A stretch of 64,000 bases of DNA from contig NZ_JAFKCU010000003.1 in assembly GCF_017254845.1 (NCBI RefSeq), positions 186,001 to 250,000 of the forward strand, written 5' to 3'. Positions 27,438 through 36,672 of the stretch are shown here, piece by piece (within the stretch, counting starts at the first letter, position 1; each line of letters begins with the position of its first letter). Made by a program: the position numbers and the translations under genes. The notes under the pieces were generated by a model, which saw only the letters and a list, made by a program, of their open reading frames with translations, did no database searches and was not told the DNA's origin. The DNA comes from Algoriphagus pacificus (GTDB lineage: Bacteria; Bacteroidota; Bacteroidia; Cytophagales; Cyclobacteriaceae).

Positions 27438-29108
27438 TTAATAACCTGGGTTTTGAGGGAATGCAGATGCACCGCCTTCAGCCCTATCTATTTGATTTTG
27501 AGGAATCGGTCTCAAAACATGGAAGTCTTGGATGTTTGGAGCACCTTGTGGATTGTACATTTTTACACGTTCAATCAAAATACCCCAACGCTTCAAATCC
27601 AACCATCTGCTTTGCTCACCGATCAATTCTCTTTCTCTTTCTTCTGTGATAAACTCGAAAGTCAATTCAGATTCTGAGATTTCCATTTCAGCTTCTTTGC
27701 CAGGATATGCAGCTCTTCTTCTGATCACATTGATGTTTTCAGTTGCAGGACCGATTTTACCTTGACGGAACTGAGCTTCTGCAAGTAGAAGATAGGTGTC
27801 AGCCAATCTCATTGCAATGTAATCTCTACCACCTTCAAATTGAGTTCTATCGGCTCTTCCTGGATCCATATGCTTTCTCAAAGCAGGGAATAATCTTTCT
27901 GTATATAACTCTGGAGTCAATACTTGATAAGGATATTTCGCTCTTTCAGATGCAGGCATATTGTATCCTGGTAACCACATAGTTGTATCTCCTGCTGCAA
28001 AAGTTACAGTCTCTTTTGATTTATCAAATGTGGTATTATAGGTACCTGGTCTGTTTGAAAGGAATACATCTCTGTAAGATTTATAGTATCTAGAATCATT
28101 TTCACGATCTGCGAAAATCACATTTAGAGTATAATCTGTTGGTCTATATCTCTTGAAAGGACGACCATTTTCAGTATCTCTAATCATTCCTGGCTGAACG
28201 TCATATTCCATCAAGAAGAATACGTGAGCATTATTTCCCCCGCCATTTGTCAATGGATCTCTTGTGTATTGAGTAGAGAAGATCACTTCATCGTTAATTT
28301 CATTTCCGAAAGCGTGAACATCACCAAAATCAGGAAGTAATTTGATTCCGTAATTATCAATTACACTTTGTAGAAGTGTTTCCGCTTTAGCGTAATCTGA
28401 TGCTTCACCAGCTTCTGAAGTAGCTTTGGTTAAATATACTCTGCCCAATAGGTGTTCAGCAGCAGGACGAGTTGCACGACCATAATCAGAAGATTTTGCT
28501 TTTGCTTCCAAATTTGGAATAGCTTCTTCAAGATCCTGAATAATAGCTGCGTAAATAGATGCTACTGAAGCTCTAGTCACTTCTTTAGTAGGAACTTTTG
28601 TTTCTTCTAGCTGAAGATCCACACCTCCAAATAACTGCACCAAGATAAAGTAATGGTGAGCTCTGATAAATTTTGCTTCAGAAACTCTTTGCATTACAAC
28701 TTCTGCAGAAACACCTGTAACATTAACAGATCTTTCGATCACTGCATTACAAGTATTGATTCCTCTATAAAATTCATCCCAAAGTTCACGAGCATGTCCA
28801 TTTTGAGAATCAAACTGATTGGTGTAAGTATTCATGAATTTCCATGAACCATCAGCACCATTGGTATAAGTGTCAGTTCCAAAAATGGTGAAGTTATTAC
28901 CCCTTTCAGTACCGTACCATGCTCTCATTGTACTATAAGCAGCATTGATACCATCGTTTAATCCTTTCGGAGTACTCAAATAATCGTTTCCGATTTGCGA
29001 TACCACATCTTCATCCAAGAATCCGCTACATGCAGACATGACTGAGATGCCTAATATAAGGGCTGTAGATTTAGCCCAGAAGTTTAATTTTATTGCTAAT
29101 TTTTTCAT
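27438..29108 (-). CDS. SusD/RagB-family glycan-binding lipoprotein
   Basis: Surface lipoprotein that forms the lid of the SusC channel and binds the incoming glycan. The 556-residue protein has a lipobox (VMSACSGFLDE). N-terminal TPR-like helices follow (SEAKFIRAHHYFILVQLFGGV, AAEHLLGRVYLTKA), then the C-terminal RagB segment DTYLLLAEAQFRQGK, ITEERERELIGEQSRWLDLKRWG and the closing PIPQNQIDR. It is six bases downstream of susC, so the two are cotranscribed. The ligand is probably a uronate-containing glycan, from context only. Confidence 0.95.
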   Translation of the reverse strand: MKKLAIKLNFWAKSTALILGISVMSACSGFLDEDVVSQIGNDYLSTPKGLNDGINAAYSTMRAWYGTERGNNFTIFGTDTYTNGADGSWKFMNTYTNQFDSQNGHARELWDEFYRGINTCNAVIERSVNVTGVSAEVVMQRVSEAKFIRAHHYFILVQLFGGVDLQLEETKVPTKEVTRASVASIYAAIIQDLEEAIPNLEAKAKSSDYGRATRPAAEHLLGRVYLTKATSEAGEASDYAKAETLLQSVIDNYGIKLLPDFGDVHAFGNEINDEVIFSTQYTRDPLTNGGGNNAHVFFLMEYDVQPGMIRDTENGRPFKRYRPTDYTLNVIFADRENDSRYYKSYRDVFLSNRPGTYNTTFDKSKETVTFAAGDTTMWLPGYNMPASERAKYPYQVLTPELYTERLFPALRKHMDPGRADRTQFEGGRDYIAMRLADTYLLLAEAQFRQGKIGPATENINVIRRRAAYPGKEAEMEISESELTFEFITEERERELIGEQSRWLDLKRWGILIERVKMYNPQGAPNIQDFHVLRPIPQNQIDRAEGGASAFPQNPGY

Positions 29109-29114
29109 CGCTGA

Positions 29115-32100
29115 TTAGAATTTTGCATTGATACCAAATGTGAAAGAAGTCACAGCAGGGGAAACATTTGAATTGACTGTTCCTGCTCCTACACCTTGCT
29201 CACCATCCATGAATACTTCAGGATCTATCCCTTTGTACCTTGATCTATATTCTGCGAAAATGAATGGTTGCTGAATACTTGTGTAAATTCTCAAGCTACT
29301 CATTCCGATTTTCTTTGCAGCCTCTGGTGTGAAATTATAACCAAAGTTGATGTTTCTCACTTTGATAAATGTTCCATCAAAATATTGCATTGAAGACGCA
29401 TATTTCGCATTTTCTTGATTCACGTTTGGTCTTGGGAAATCATTAGTAGGATTATCAGGAGTCCAGTAATCTACGTCCAAGTTGTTATATCTTCCAGCCA
29501 ATGTATTGTTGCTTGTGTGGAACTGAGAACGAATCATAAATCCGAATCTACCATACAAGAAGAAGGAAAGATCAAATCCTTTGTAAGAAAATCTGTTGGT
29601 CATACCCAAAGCAAAATCAGGTACAACAGAACCTAAGAACTGTCTGTCATCAGCATTGATTTTATTATCTCCGTTGATGTCTTCAACCTTAATTTCACCT
29701 GGTTTGTCTCCAAAAGAAGTTGCTAAATCAGTTTCAGAAGTTTGCCAAATACCGATCTTGTTCCAGTCATAGAAAATTGTCAATGGCTGACCAATAAATC
29801 TTCCTGCTGAGATATCATCACCATTTGGAAGAGAAATGATTTCCTCTCTGTTTCTGGTAAATATCAAATCTGTGGACCAAGAGAAATCTCCTTTTTCAAC
29901 ATTCAAAGTAGATAAGGTCAACTCGATACCTCTGTTTTGTGTCTCACCAATGTTGGTTGTAAATCCACCAAATCCAGTCGAGTTAGGAAGTGGCTGTGGA
30001 GCCAACAAATCTGAAGTATTGGTGATATAATATTCGAATGAACCGAATACTCTGCTTTTCCAAAGTGCGAAATCAAGACCTAGGTTGAAGGTTGTAGAAG
30101 ATTCCCATCTCAAGTCAGGATTACCAATCGTATTTGGTCTATAACCATATGCAGCTGAATTATCAAAAGCATAACTTGTTCTACCTAATAAAGCTTGTGT
30201 CTGATAAGGATTGATCGCTTGATTACCGATTGATCCATAAGAAACTCTGAACTTCAACTGATCAATAGTTGAGGAGTTCTGCATAAAGCTTTCAGAGTGC
30301 ACATTCCAACCAACAGCAACAGAAGGGAAATAACCAAACTTATTGTTTTCACCGAATCTGGAGCTACCATCTGCTCTCAAAGTGGCAGTAATTAGGTATT
30401 TGTTTTTGTAATCATAATTAATTCTTCCCATAAAAGACATCAAAGCCCACTCTCTAAGATTGGTGTTTGCTCCTGTAATCAGGGATGCATCGCCTAGTCT
30501 ATGGAATAATTGAGATTCTGCTGGAATACCCTGTACACTTACAGTAGTCTGCTCATAACGATCTTTCTGAATGGACTGAAGTGCAGTCAAATTCAAATTG
30601 TGAACTTCATTGAAAGTCTTAGTATAGGTTAAGATGTTTTCCAAGGTGTAATTGAAAGTGAACTCATCATTAACACTACCTGTGGCATCACCACCACGTC
30701 TTGCATTTGTTTGGGATCCAGTGAATCTACCATTTCTGCTGATTGTGATATCAGGACCAAAAACCAGTCTATAATTTAAGCCTGGAATGATTTCATAATT
30801 CGCGAAAATACTGTTGAAGATTCTATAATTCTTCGTTAAATCTTCTTGAGCTCCTGGGACAATCTCAGCAAATGGGTTTGTTCTCAAACCATCAGATGTA
30901 GGTAGGAAAATAATATTTCCGTCTTCATCAAAAGGCTTACCCAATGGGTTTTCAGCCAAAGCTCCACCTAGTGGGTTAAAGTTCTCACCATTTCTTTCAC
31001 TGTATGAAACCAATGTTGAAGTACCAAACTTGATTTTCTTATTGATAGAGTGATCAATATTCGCTCTGAAAGTATATCGAGTATAATCTTGGTTGATGAT
31101 TACACCTTTATCATTGAAATAGTTAGCAGATACAAAGAAGGTAGTTTTATCAGATCCACCACTAATACCTACTTGATGGCTTTGGATGGCACCATTTCTC
31201 AAAAGTCCACCAACATAATCAGTGCTTCTTCCAGTGGCAATTCCATCTAATTCAATTGGTTCAAAAAGTGATTCATCAGCTGCAGGAGTTGCAGGTCCAG
31301 CTGGATATTCACCGCTGGTTCTTCTTGATTCTCTTTTATATTCTGCGAATTCAGCACCATTGAAAACATCAATTCTTCCTAACTCTTTATTCATACCGTA
31401 ATAAGAATCAAGAGAAACTACCGTCTTTCCTTTTGTACCTCTTTTAGTTGTGATCAAAACAACTCCATTGGAACCTCTGGAACCGTAAATAGCTGTTGCA
31501 GATGCATCTTTCAATACTTCCATAGATGTAATATCCTGTGGGTTGATATCATTCAATCCACCAACTACTGGGATTCCATCAATTACATACAAAGGCTCAT
31601 TAGATGCGTTGAAAGATCTTCTACCTCTAATTCTCACCTGTGGTGCAGAACCTGGCTTAGAACCTGGTTGAGTTACATCGACACCGGCAGCTCTACCTTG
31701 CAAAGCTTGTCTGGCGTCTGTGATCGGTAATTCTTGGATTTCTTTGGAACCTACAGAAGAAATAGCACCTGTCAATTGACTTTTCTTGGCAGTACCATAT
31801 CCTACAACTACGACTTCTTCTAAGTCAGCAAGATCTGGTTCCAAGGTTACGTCTATTGTGCTCTGATTTCCTACACTCATTTCTAAAGGAGTATATCCAA
31901 TGAATGAGAAAACCAAAGTCTCGTTGGAAGAAGCAGCAATGGTGTACTTTCCATCGAGGTCGGTTGTGGTACCTCTCGTAGTACCTTTTACCAGGATTGT
32001 AACTCCTGGAAGAGGAGAGCCAGTTTCATCCGAAACTGTACCCGTCACTTGTGCATTCTGAGCATAAGTGCTAAACGCACCGAAGAACAGAAGCATCACT

Positions 32101-32132
32101 ACCAATAGGTTAGTGTAAAATTTAGGCCTCAT
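29115..32132 (-). CDS. SusC/RagA-family TonB-dependent outer-membrane transporter
   Basis: Imports oligosaccharides across the outer membrane. The 1005-residue protein has a signal peptide ending in FSTYAQ and an N-terminal carboxypeptidase-regulatory-like domain (GTVSDETGSPLPGVTILVKG, about 30-110). The TonB-box-like EEVVVVGYGTAKKS follows, then the plug (RIRGRRSFNASNEPLYVIDGIPV, IYGSRGSNGVVLITTKRG) and a 22-strand barrel ending in SFTFGINAKF. It is first gene of the susCD operon. A palindromic LacI-type operator lies about 145 bp upstream. Confidence 0.97.
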   Translation of the reverse strand: MRPKFYTNLLVVMLLFFGAFSTYAQNAQVTGTVSDETGSPLPGVTILVKGTTRGTTTDLDGKYTIAASSNETLVFSFIGYTPLEMSVGNQSTIDVTLEPDLADLEEVVVVGYGTAKKSQLTGAISSVGSKEIQELPITDARQALQGRAAGVDVTQPGSKPGSAPQVRIRGRRSFNASNEPLYVIDGIPVVGGLNDINPQDITSMEVLKDASATAIYGSRGSNGVVLITTKRGTKGKTVVSLDSYYGMNKELGRIDVFNGAEFAEYKRESRRTSGEYPAGPATPAADESLFEPIELDGIATGRSTDYVGGLLRNGAIQSHQVGISGGSDKTTFFVSANYFNDKGVIINQDYTRYTFRANIDHSINKKIKFGTSTLVSYSERNGENFNPLGGALAENPLGKPFDEDGNIIFLPTSDGLRTNPFAEIVPGAQEDLTKNYRIFNSIFANYEIIPGLNYRLVFGPDITISRNGRFTGSQTNARRGGDATGSVNDEFTFNYTLENILTYTKTFNEVHNLNLTALQSIQKDRYEQTTVSVQGIPAESQLFHRLGDASLITGANTNLREWALMSFMGRINYDYKNKYLITATLRADGSSRFGENNKFGYFPSVAVGWNVHSESFMQNSSTIDQLKFRVSYGSIGNQAINPYQTQALLGRTSYAFDNSAAYGYRPNTIGNPDLRWESSTTFNLGLDFALWKSRVFGSFEYYITNTSDLLAPQPLPNSTGFGGFTTNIGETQNRGIELTLSTLNVEKGDFSWSTDLIFTRNREEIISLPNGDDISAGRFIGQPLTIFYDWNKIGIWQTSETDLATSFGDKPGEIKVEDINGDNKINADDRQFLGSVVPDFALGMTNRFSYKGFDLSFFLYGRFGFMIRSQFHTSNNTLAGRYNNLDVDYWTPDNPTNDFPRPNVNQENAKYASSMQYFDGTFIKVRNINFGYNFTPEAAKKIGMSSLRIYTSIQQPFIFAEYRSRYKGIDPEVFMDGEQGVGAGTVNSNVSPAVTSFTFGINAKF

Positions 32133-32275
32133 AATTTTGGGGTTTTGTTGTAAATAAGGTTTAGGTTGTACTCAAAGTGGTTACATGAATGGTTTAAATG
32201 CCTAGATAGACGTTAATTTTCAGTGATAACCTTTTCAAATTAGAGAGTTATGCTATAAAGAAGCTAGTGGATTTT

Positions 32276-32291
32276 ACGCAATCGATTGCGC
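32276..32291. promoter_or_regulatory. Palindromic LacI-type operator upstream of susC
   Basis: CGCAATCGATTGCG (32277-32290) is a perfect 14-bp palindrome with a central CG. It fits the pattern CGCAAWCGWTTKCG of the sites at 26220 and 35332. Confidence 0.78.
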
Positions 32292-32449
32292 CTTTAATTT
32301 GAGCCGATAATCAGATTTCAGAAAAATTATTTAAATGATAAATTACCCTTTAAATAGTTGCGGATATGCTAAGAAAGAGATTGAAAAAATGTGGAAATTT
32401 TAACGGTTTTTGACTTATTGAAAATTTTTAATTAATGCATGAAAACAAA

Positions 32450-32487
32450 AAAAACACCTGTCAATATGGTAGTTGACAGGTGTTTTT
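32450..32487 (-). terminator. Intrinsic terminator after the Gfo/Idh/MocA gene
   Basis: A 15-bp perfect stem (32450-32464 with 32473-32487) has an eight-base loop and gives a T-run on the minus strand. Confidence 0.85.
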
Positions 32488-32514
32488 ATGGTTTTTGATC
32501 AAAAGTTTGATTTA

Positions 32515-33861
32515 TCAAACTGTTGGCGGTTCCCAGCCTTTTTCATATTCCCTTGTCCACAGTGCTTTTGCATCGTTGGAGTTTAAGATATGCCCATTAG
32601 TTGGGTTACAAATCAATGATTCACCAGTTCTATAGGAGATGTTTGCCAAATGACATAATAAGGTGCTGACAGCCCCTTCTTCAATGGTAGAATTTTGCTT
32701 CTCCGTGCCTCGGATTGCCTCAAAGAAATTGGCAACATGGATTGTACTCATGTCCCCACCGCCTCCAAGCTGCGTTCCACCTTCATTATTTCCAGATATG
32801 TTCTCTTTGACAAGTTTTCCTGATCTATCGTAATGCTTGTATCCACCACGATCCACATAGACGGTACCTTCAGAACCATAAATAATAGTTCCTCTGTCAG
32901 TTCCATAGGTTTTGTAGTTGTTTCGGCTTTTTCCATCCCATTGGATTACTGATCCATTTTCAAACTGATAGGTTGCCTCCAATGTGTCATACATGGTCCA
33001 GCCATCTTCAGGGAAGTGATATTTGCCTCCAACCGTAGATACTTTGGTAGGATAGTCTACCTGCAAAGCCCATCTCGCTACGTCCAATTCGTGAGTGGCA
33101 TTATTACCAGTCTCGGCTGTTCCATAATCCCATCCGTACCAATGCCAGTTGTAATCCCAAGTATCGTGAGTATAAGCTCTTCTTGGAGCAGGTCCTTGGA
33201 ACAATTCCCAATCCAAACCTTGCGGTGGTGCAGCAGGAGTAGGGTTTACTACAGCTCCACGAGAATTGCTGTAGAAAGCCTTTGCCATTGATACTTTTCC
33301 AATAGCTCCTCCATGAATGGCTTTGATGATCTCTATACTTTCAGGAGCGGATCGCTGCTGATTTCCCATCTGGATCACATTTCCATATTTTTTCTGGATG
33401 GCAATTAAGATTTCACCTTCTCTTGGATTATGACTACAAGGTTTCTCCACATAGACATGCTTTCCTCTTTCAGAAGCTAACCAAGTACCTGGTGCATGCC
33501 AGTGGTCAGGAGTAGCGTTGATCAAAGCATCAACTTCCTTATCCTCCAATACCTTCATGATATTGCCTTCCAGCTTAGGTTGATAATCAATGTGTTTTGA
33601 GAAATTCTGAGCTGCTTTAGTCATCTGTGACTCCATCACATCACAGAGATACATCAGGTTTACATTGGTTTTAGGAAGTTTGATTGGTTCATAATAGGCT
33701 CCCAATCTTCTTCCTAAGCCAGCAATTGCGACATTGATTCTTTCATTTGCACCTAAGATATTTCCATAACTTTTCGCTGAAAAACCTAGACTTCCAAGTG
33801 CTGAAATCCCCACAGTTGCTGCAGCTGATTTCTTGATAAATTCCCTTCTATTGTTCTTCAT
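32515..33861 (-). CDS. Gfo/Idh/MocA-family oxidoreductase with Tat signal
   Basis: NAD(P)-dependent sugar oxidoreductase. The 448-residue protein begins with a twin-arginine signal (NNRREFIKKSAAATVG), so it is exported folded, probably with its cofactor. The Rossmann motif VAIAGLGRRLGAYY is near residue 44, the catalytic lysine motif YVEKPCSHN near 140, and a second conserved histidine in GNNATHELDVARWAL. Relatives oxidise the C3 hydroxyl of glycosides. It follows the double-DUF1080 gene by 14 bases, matching the gene pairing of 3-keto-glycoside pathways. The exact glycoside is unknown. Confidence 0.9.
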   Translation of the reverse strand: MKNNRREFIKKSAAATVGISALGSLGFSAKSYGNILGANERINVAIAGLGRRLGAYYEPIKLPKTNVNLMYLCDVMESQMTKAAQNFSKHIDYQPKLEGNIMKVLEDKEVDALINATPDHWHAPGTWLASERGKHVYVEKPCSHNPREGEILIAIQKKYGNVIQMGNQQRSAPESIEIIKAIHGGAIGKVSMAKAFYSNSRGAVVNPTPAAPPQGLDWELFQGPAPRRAYTHDTWDYNWHWYGWDYGTAETGNNATHELDVARWALQVDYPTKVSTVGGKYHFPEDGWTMYDTLEATYQFENGSVIQWDGKSRNNYKTYGTDRGTIIYGSEGTVYVDRGGYKHYDRSGKLVKENISGNNEGGTQLGGGGDMSTIHVANFFEAIRGTEKQNSTIEEGAVSTLLCHLANISYRTGESLICNPTNGHILNSNDAKALWTREYEKGWEPPTV

Positions 33862-33875
33862 CGTTATTCTGGGCT

Positions 33876-35258
33876 TTAGTTTAATGTCTTGATTTTAATG
33901 TTTTTGAAGCTTACTTCATTTCCATGATCCTGCAATAGAATATGACCTTGCTCTGCTTCGCCGAAATTAGGCCAGATTTTATACTTGCTGATTGCTACTA
34001 AATCTCTGAATTCCTGAGATCCACGATCGTATTCCAAAACTTTGACACCATTCAAATAATGAGTGACATGATTATTTGGCTCAACCACAACTCGACCTTT
34101 ATTCCATTCTCCAATTGGATTCATAAATCTAGGCTGCTTGTCTGCAGTGATCAAATCATAAAGACTAGCAAGGGTTCTGTTTCCATCTCTACCCATTTTC
34201 GCATCTGGGTGCATCTCGTCGTCTAAGATTTGATATTCCAAACCTATTGCAGATCCTTTATTTCCTTCAGAAAGAGTGACAAAGTACTTTAATCCACTGT
34301 TTGCTCCTTCGGTTAATTTGAATTCAAATCCCAAGTCAAAAGCAGAAAACTCCTCAGTAGTTACAATGTCTCCGGCATTTGCTGATTCCTTTCCATCTGA
34401 AGCGGCGATAGTAAGAATGCCGTCATTTACAGACCAACCAAAATCAGGGAATGTCTCTTTATAAGCACCTTTCCAACCTTCAGAGTTTTGTCCGTTAAAC
34501 AATAATTTCCAACCAGTATTTTTCTCGTAATCAGTCAGTTCATTCAATCTATTGTTGACCACATAAATCGAAGAATTGAATGGTTGAGGATCTAAATTTG
34601 TGGTTTTGATTCTTACGTTTTTAAAGTAGGTCTTATTTCCTTCATCTTCTGGGTTTCTGATACTGTGTACCTGAAGTCCTACAAAACCGGTTTTATCCAT
34701 GTCATCAACGACATAGGCAACCTCTTGACCATTCAACCAAGTTTTGATTTCATCACCGATTACTTCGATTCGGTAATGATTAAATTCTCCCATTTTAAAT
34801 AGGGATTTTGCAGCAGGGTTCAAATCAAGAGGATATAACCAACCTCTTCTTGCTTCGTCATAAATTCCTGCAGACCAAGCACGATCACTTGGATCTGCTT
34901 CAATTTGATATCCAAAAACCAGGCCTTTGCCGTCTCTAGCTGCAGGATCATATTGACCGCGGGCCATTACGCCGGAATTACTGGTAGGGTTTTCTACTTT
35001 TAAATCAAGTTCTAAAATATAATCGCCGAAAGTTTCTTCGGTAATCAAAAAGGTATTTGGAGATCCTGCAACTGCGGATCCTTCGATGACACCATCTACA
35101 ACTTCAAATGTGGCAGTACCAGCTACTGGTTTCCATCCAGTCAGGTCTTTTCCATTAAACAAATCTTTCCAATCATCCTCGACTTTTGGTTCAATGGAAC
35201 ATGCCATCAATAAGACACCTGAAAGCATTATAAGGAATAGATTTTGGGCTTTTTTCAT
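33876..35258 (-). CDS. Double-DUF1080 (3-keto-disaccharide hydrolase) lipoprotein
   Basis: A 460-residue lipoprotein (LLMACSIEPK) made of two tandem DUF1080 concanavalin-like domains. Domain 1 (about 30-215) starts with WKDLFNGKDLTGWK and contains SNSGVMARGQYD. Domain 2 (about 245-458) starts with WKLLFNGQNSEGWK and contains ANSGLKYFV. Single-domain members act on 3-keto-glycosides made by Gfo/Idh/MocA dehydrogenases. The gene is first in the operon with such a dehydrogenase and has a LacI-type operator 75 bp upstream. Whether both domains are catalytic is not clear. Confidence 0.88.
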   Translation of the reverse strand: MKKAQNLFLIMLSGVLLMACSIEPKVEDDWKDLFNGKDLTGWKPVAGTATFEVVDGVIEGSAVAGSPNTFLITEETFGDYILELDLKVENPTSNSGVMARGQYDPAARDGKGLVFGYQIEADPSDRAWSAGIYDEARRGWLYPLDLNPAAKSLFKMGEFNHYRIEVIGDEIKTWLNGQEVAYVVDDMDKTGFVGLQVHSIRNPEDEGNKTYFKNVRIKTTNLDPQPFNSSIYVVNNRLNELTDYEKNTGWKLLFNGQNSEGWKGAYKETFPDFGWSVNDGILTIAASDGKESANAGDIVTTEEFSAFDLGFEFKLTEGANSGLKYFVTLSEGNKGSAIGLEYQILDDEMHPDAKMGRDGNRTLASLYDLITADKQPRFMNPIGEWNKGRVVVEPNNHVTHYLNGVKVLEYDRGSQEFRDLVAISKYKIWPNFGEAEQGHILLQDHGNEVSFKNIKIKTLN

Positions 35259-35331
35259 AAATTTTTTGATTTAGGGATAGGTTAAAATTCCTGATTTCAA
35301 CCCGCCCGAACAACTTACACTGTTTTCAATT

Positions 35332-35348
35332 TACGCAAACGTTTTCGA
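35332..35348. promoter_or_regulatory. LacI-type operator upstream of the DUF1080 operon
   Basis: TACGCAAACGTTTTCGA, identical over 17 bases to 26220-26236. A 17-base identity 9.1 kb apart is unlikely by chance and supports one regulator. Confidence 0.8.
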
Positions 35349-35429
35349 GTTTCAGCCTTAAAAATCGATGAATGAGAGATCCCTATTTTGAATGGGGAAA
35401 GAATCGGATGAACTTTCTTACTTTTGCAC

Positions 35430-36593
35430 ATGCTTGATTTTGACCAACGAGGAAAAGTATTCATTACCTGTAAAGATCGCTTTGCGACATACCTGGAAAA
35501 AGAAGTTAGAGAACTGGGTTTTGTGCCTGAATCTGTCAGCCGTACAGGCATAGAATTGAAGGCCAGTTTGGAAGAATGTATGGACTTAAACATGCATTTG
35601 AGAACCGCCTCCCAAGTGCTTTTTGAAATCAAATCTTTCTACCTCCAAAATGCTGACGACATCTATAGAAAAGTAAAGGCAATAGAGTGGGAGGAGTACT
35701 TGGATGTTGATGGTTATTTTTCTGTAAGCTCTGTGGTAGACAATGAAAGTGTCAATAATCCAATGTTTGTAAACGTCAGGGTGAAAGATGCCATTGTAGA
35801 TCGTTTCAGGGACAAAACTGGCAGAAGACCTGATTCAGGATCCGATTTTCAGGGCTTGGTTTTCCAACTTTATTGGAAAGGAACTCAAGCATCCATGTAT
35901 ATCAATACCTCAGGTGAAACAATTGCCAAACACGGCTATAGAAAAATCCCTGGAAAAGCGCCGATGTTAGAAGCTTTGGCAGCAGCTTCGATTTTTGCGA
36001 CGGAGTGGAATACGAGAGTTCCTTTTGTAAATCCCATGTGCGGTTCCGGAACCTTAGCTATCGAAGCAGCTCTTTTGGCTACCAAACGTTATCCAGGATT
36101 GTATAGAGATAATTACTCCTTCCAATATATTTTGGGATATCAGGATGAAGCATATCAAGCCAAAAAGAGAAAGCTTGAAAAAAAGATCATGGAAGTTCCT
36201 GAAGTTAAAATCATTGCTTCTGACCTTTCACTTCAAGCCATAGCTTTCGCAAAGGAAAATGCAATTGTTGCTGGAGTTGATCATATGATCGAGTTTAAGG
36301 TTTGTGACTTTGCTGAAACAGAAATCCCAGAAAGACCCAGAGGTGTAGTCATTTTTAATCCTGAATATGGCCAGAGACTTGGAGAAAGTCTGGAACTAGA
36401 GGAAACCTATAAAAGAATGGGGGATTACATGAAACAAAAGTGCCCCGGTTACAGAGGTTATATTTTTACTGGTAATATGGAGCTGGCTAAGAAAGTCGGA
36501 TTAAAAGCCAGTAGAAGAATCGAATTTTGGAACGGCACCATTGATTGTCGCCTATTGAAATACGATCTCTACGAAGGGAAAAAAGAAGAGTAA
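35430..36593 (+). CDS. THUMP-domain class I SAM-dependent RNA methyltransferase (RlmL/YpsC-like)
   Basis: Probably methylates a guanine or other base in 23S rRNA. The 387-residue protein has an N-terminal ferredoxin-like/THUMP RNA-binding part (about 1-155) and a C-terminal Rossmann methyltransferase. The SAM motif is PMCGSGTLAIEAALLA and the catalytic motif is FNPEYGQRLGE, where most relatives read NPPYG. The start is ATG 35430; a TTG two codons upstream is also open. It is not part of the sugar regulon: it points away from the operator. The target base is unknown. Confidence 0.88.
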   Translation: MLDFDQRGKVFITCKDRFATYLEKEVRELGFVPESVSRTGIELKASLEECMDLNMHLRTASQVLFEIKSFYLQNADDIYRKVKAIEWEEYLDVDGYFSVSSVVDNESVNNPMFVNVRVKDAIVDRFRDKTGRRPDSGSDFQGLVFQLYWKGTQASMYINTSGETIAKHGYRKIPGKAPMLEALAAASIFATEWNTRVPFVNPMCGSGTLAIEAALLATKRYPGLYRDNYSFQYILGYQDEAYQAKKRKLEKKIMEVPEVKIIASDLSLQAIAFAKENAIVAGVDHMIEFKVCDFAETEIPERPRGVVIFNPEYGQRLGESLELEETYKRMGDYMKQKCPGYRGYIFTGNMELAKKVGLKASRRIEFWNGTIDCRLLKYDLYEGKKEE

Positions 36594-36610
36594 CTTGATT
36601 TGGGATATTT

Positions 36611-36672
36611 GATTTCGGATTTCGGGTTTGTACAGAATTCAATCCGAAATCCGAAATCAGCAATCCGAAATT
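36611..36672. repeat. Inverted repeat of a TTTCGGATTTCGG motif
   Basis: GATTTCGGATTTCGG (36611-36625) is the exact complement of 36644-36658, with an 18-base spacer. A further partial copy follows at 36662-36671. It lies between two convergent genes and looks like a dispersed repeat unit rather than a standard terminator, as no T-run follows. Confidence 0.65.

Larger units (their letters stand above)
32133..32514. other. Intergenic region, 382 bp, with the susC operator and a terminator
   Basis: Contains the palindrome at 32276-32291 and the terminator of the oxidoreductase gene at 32450-32487. No reading frame of note. Confidence 0.6.
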
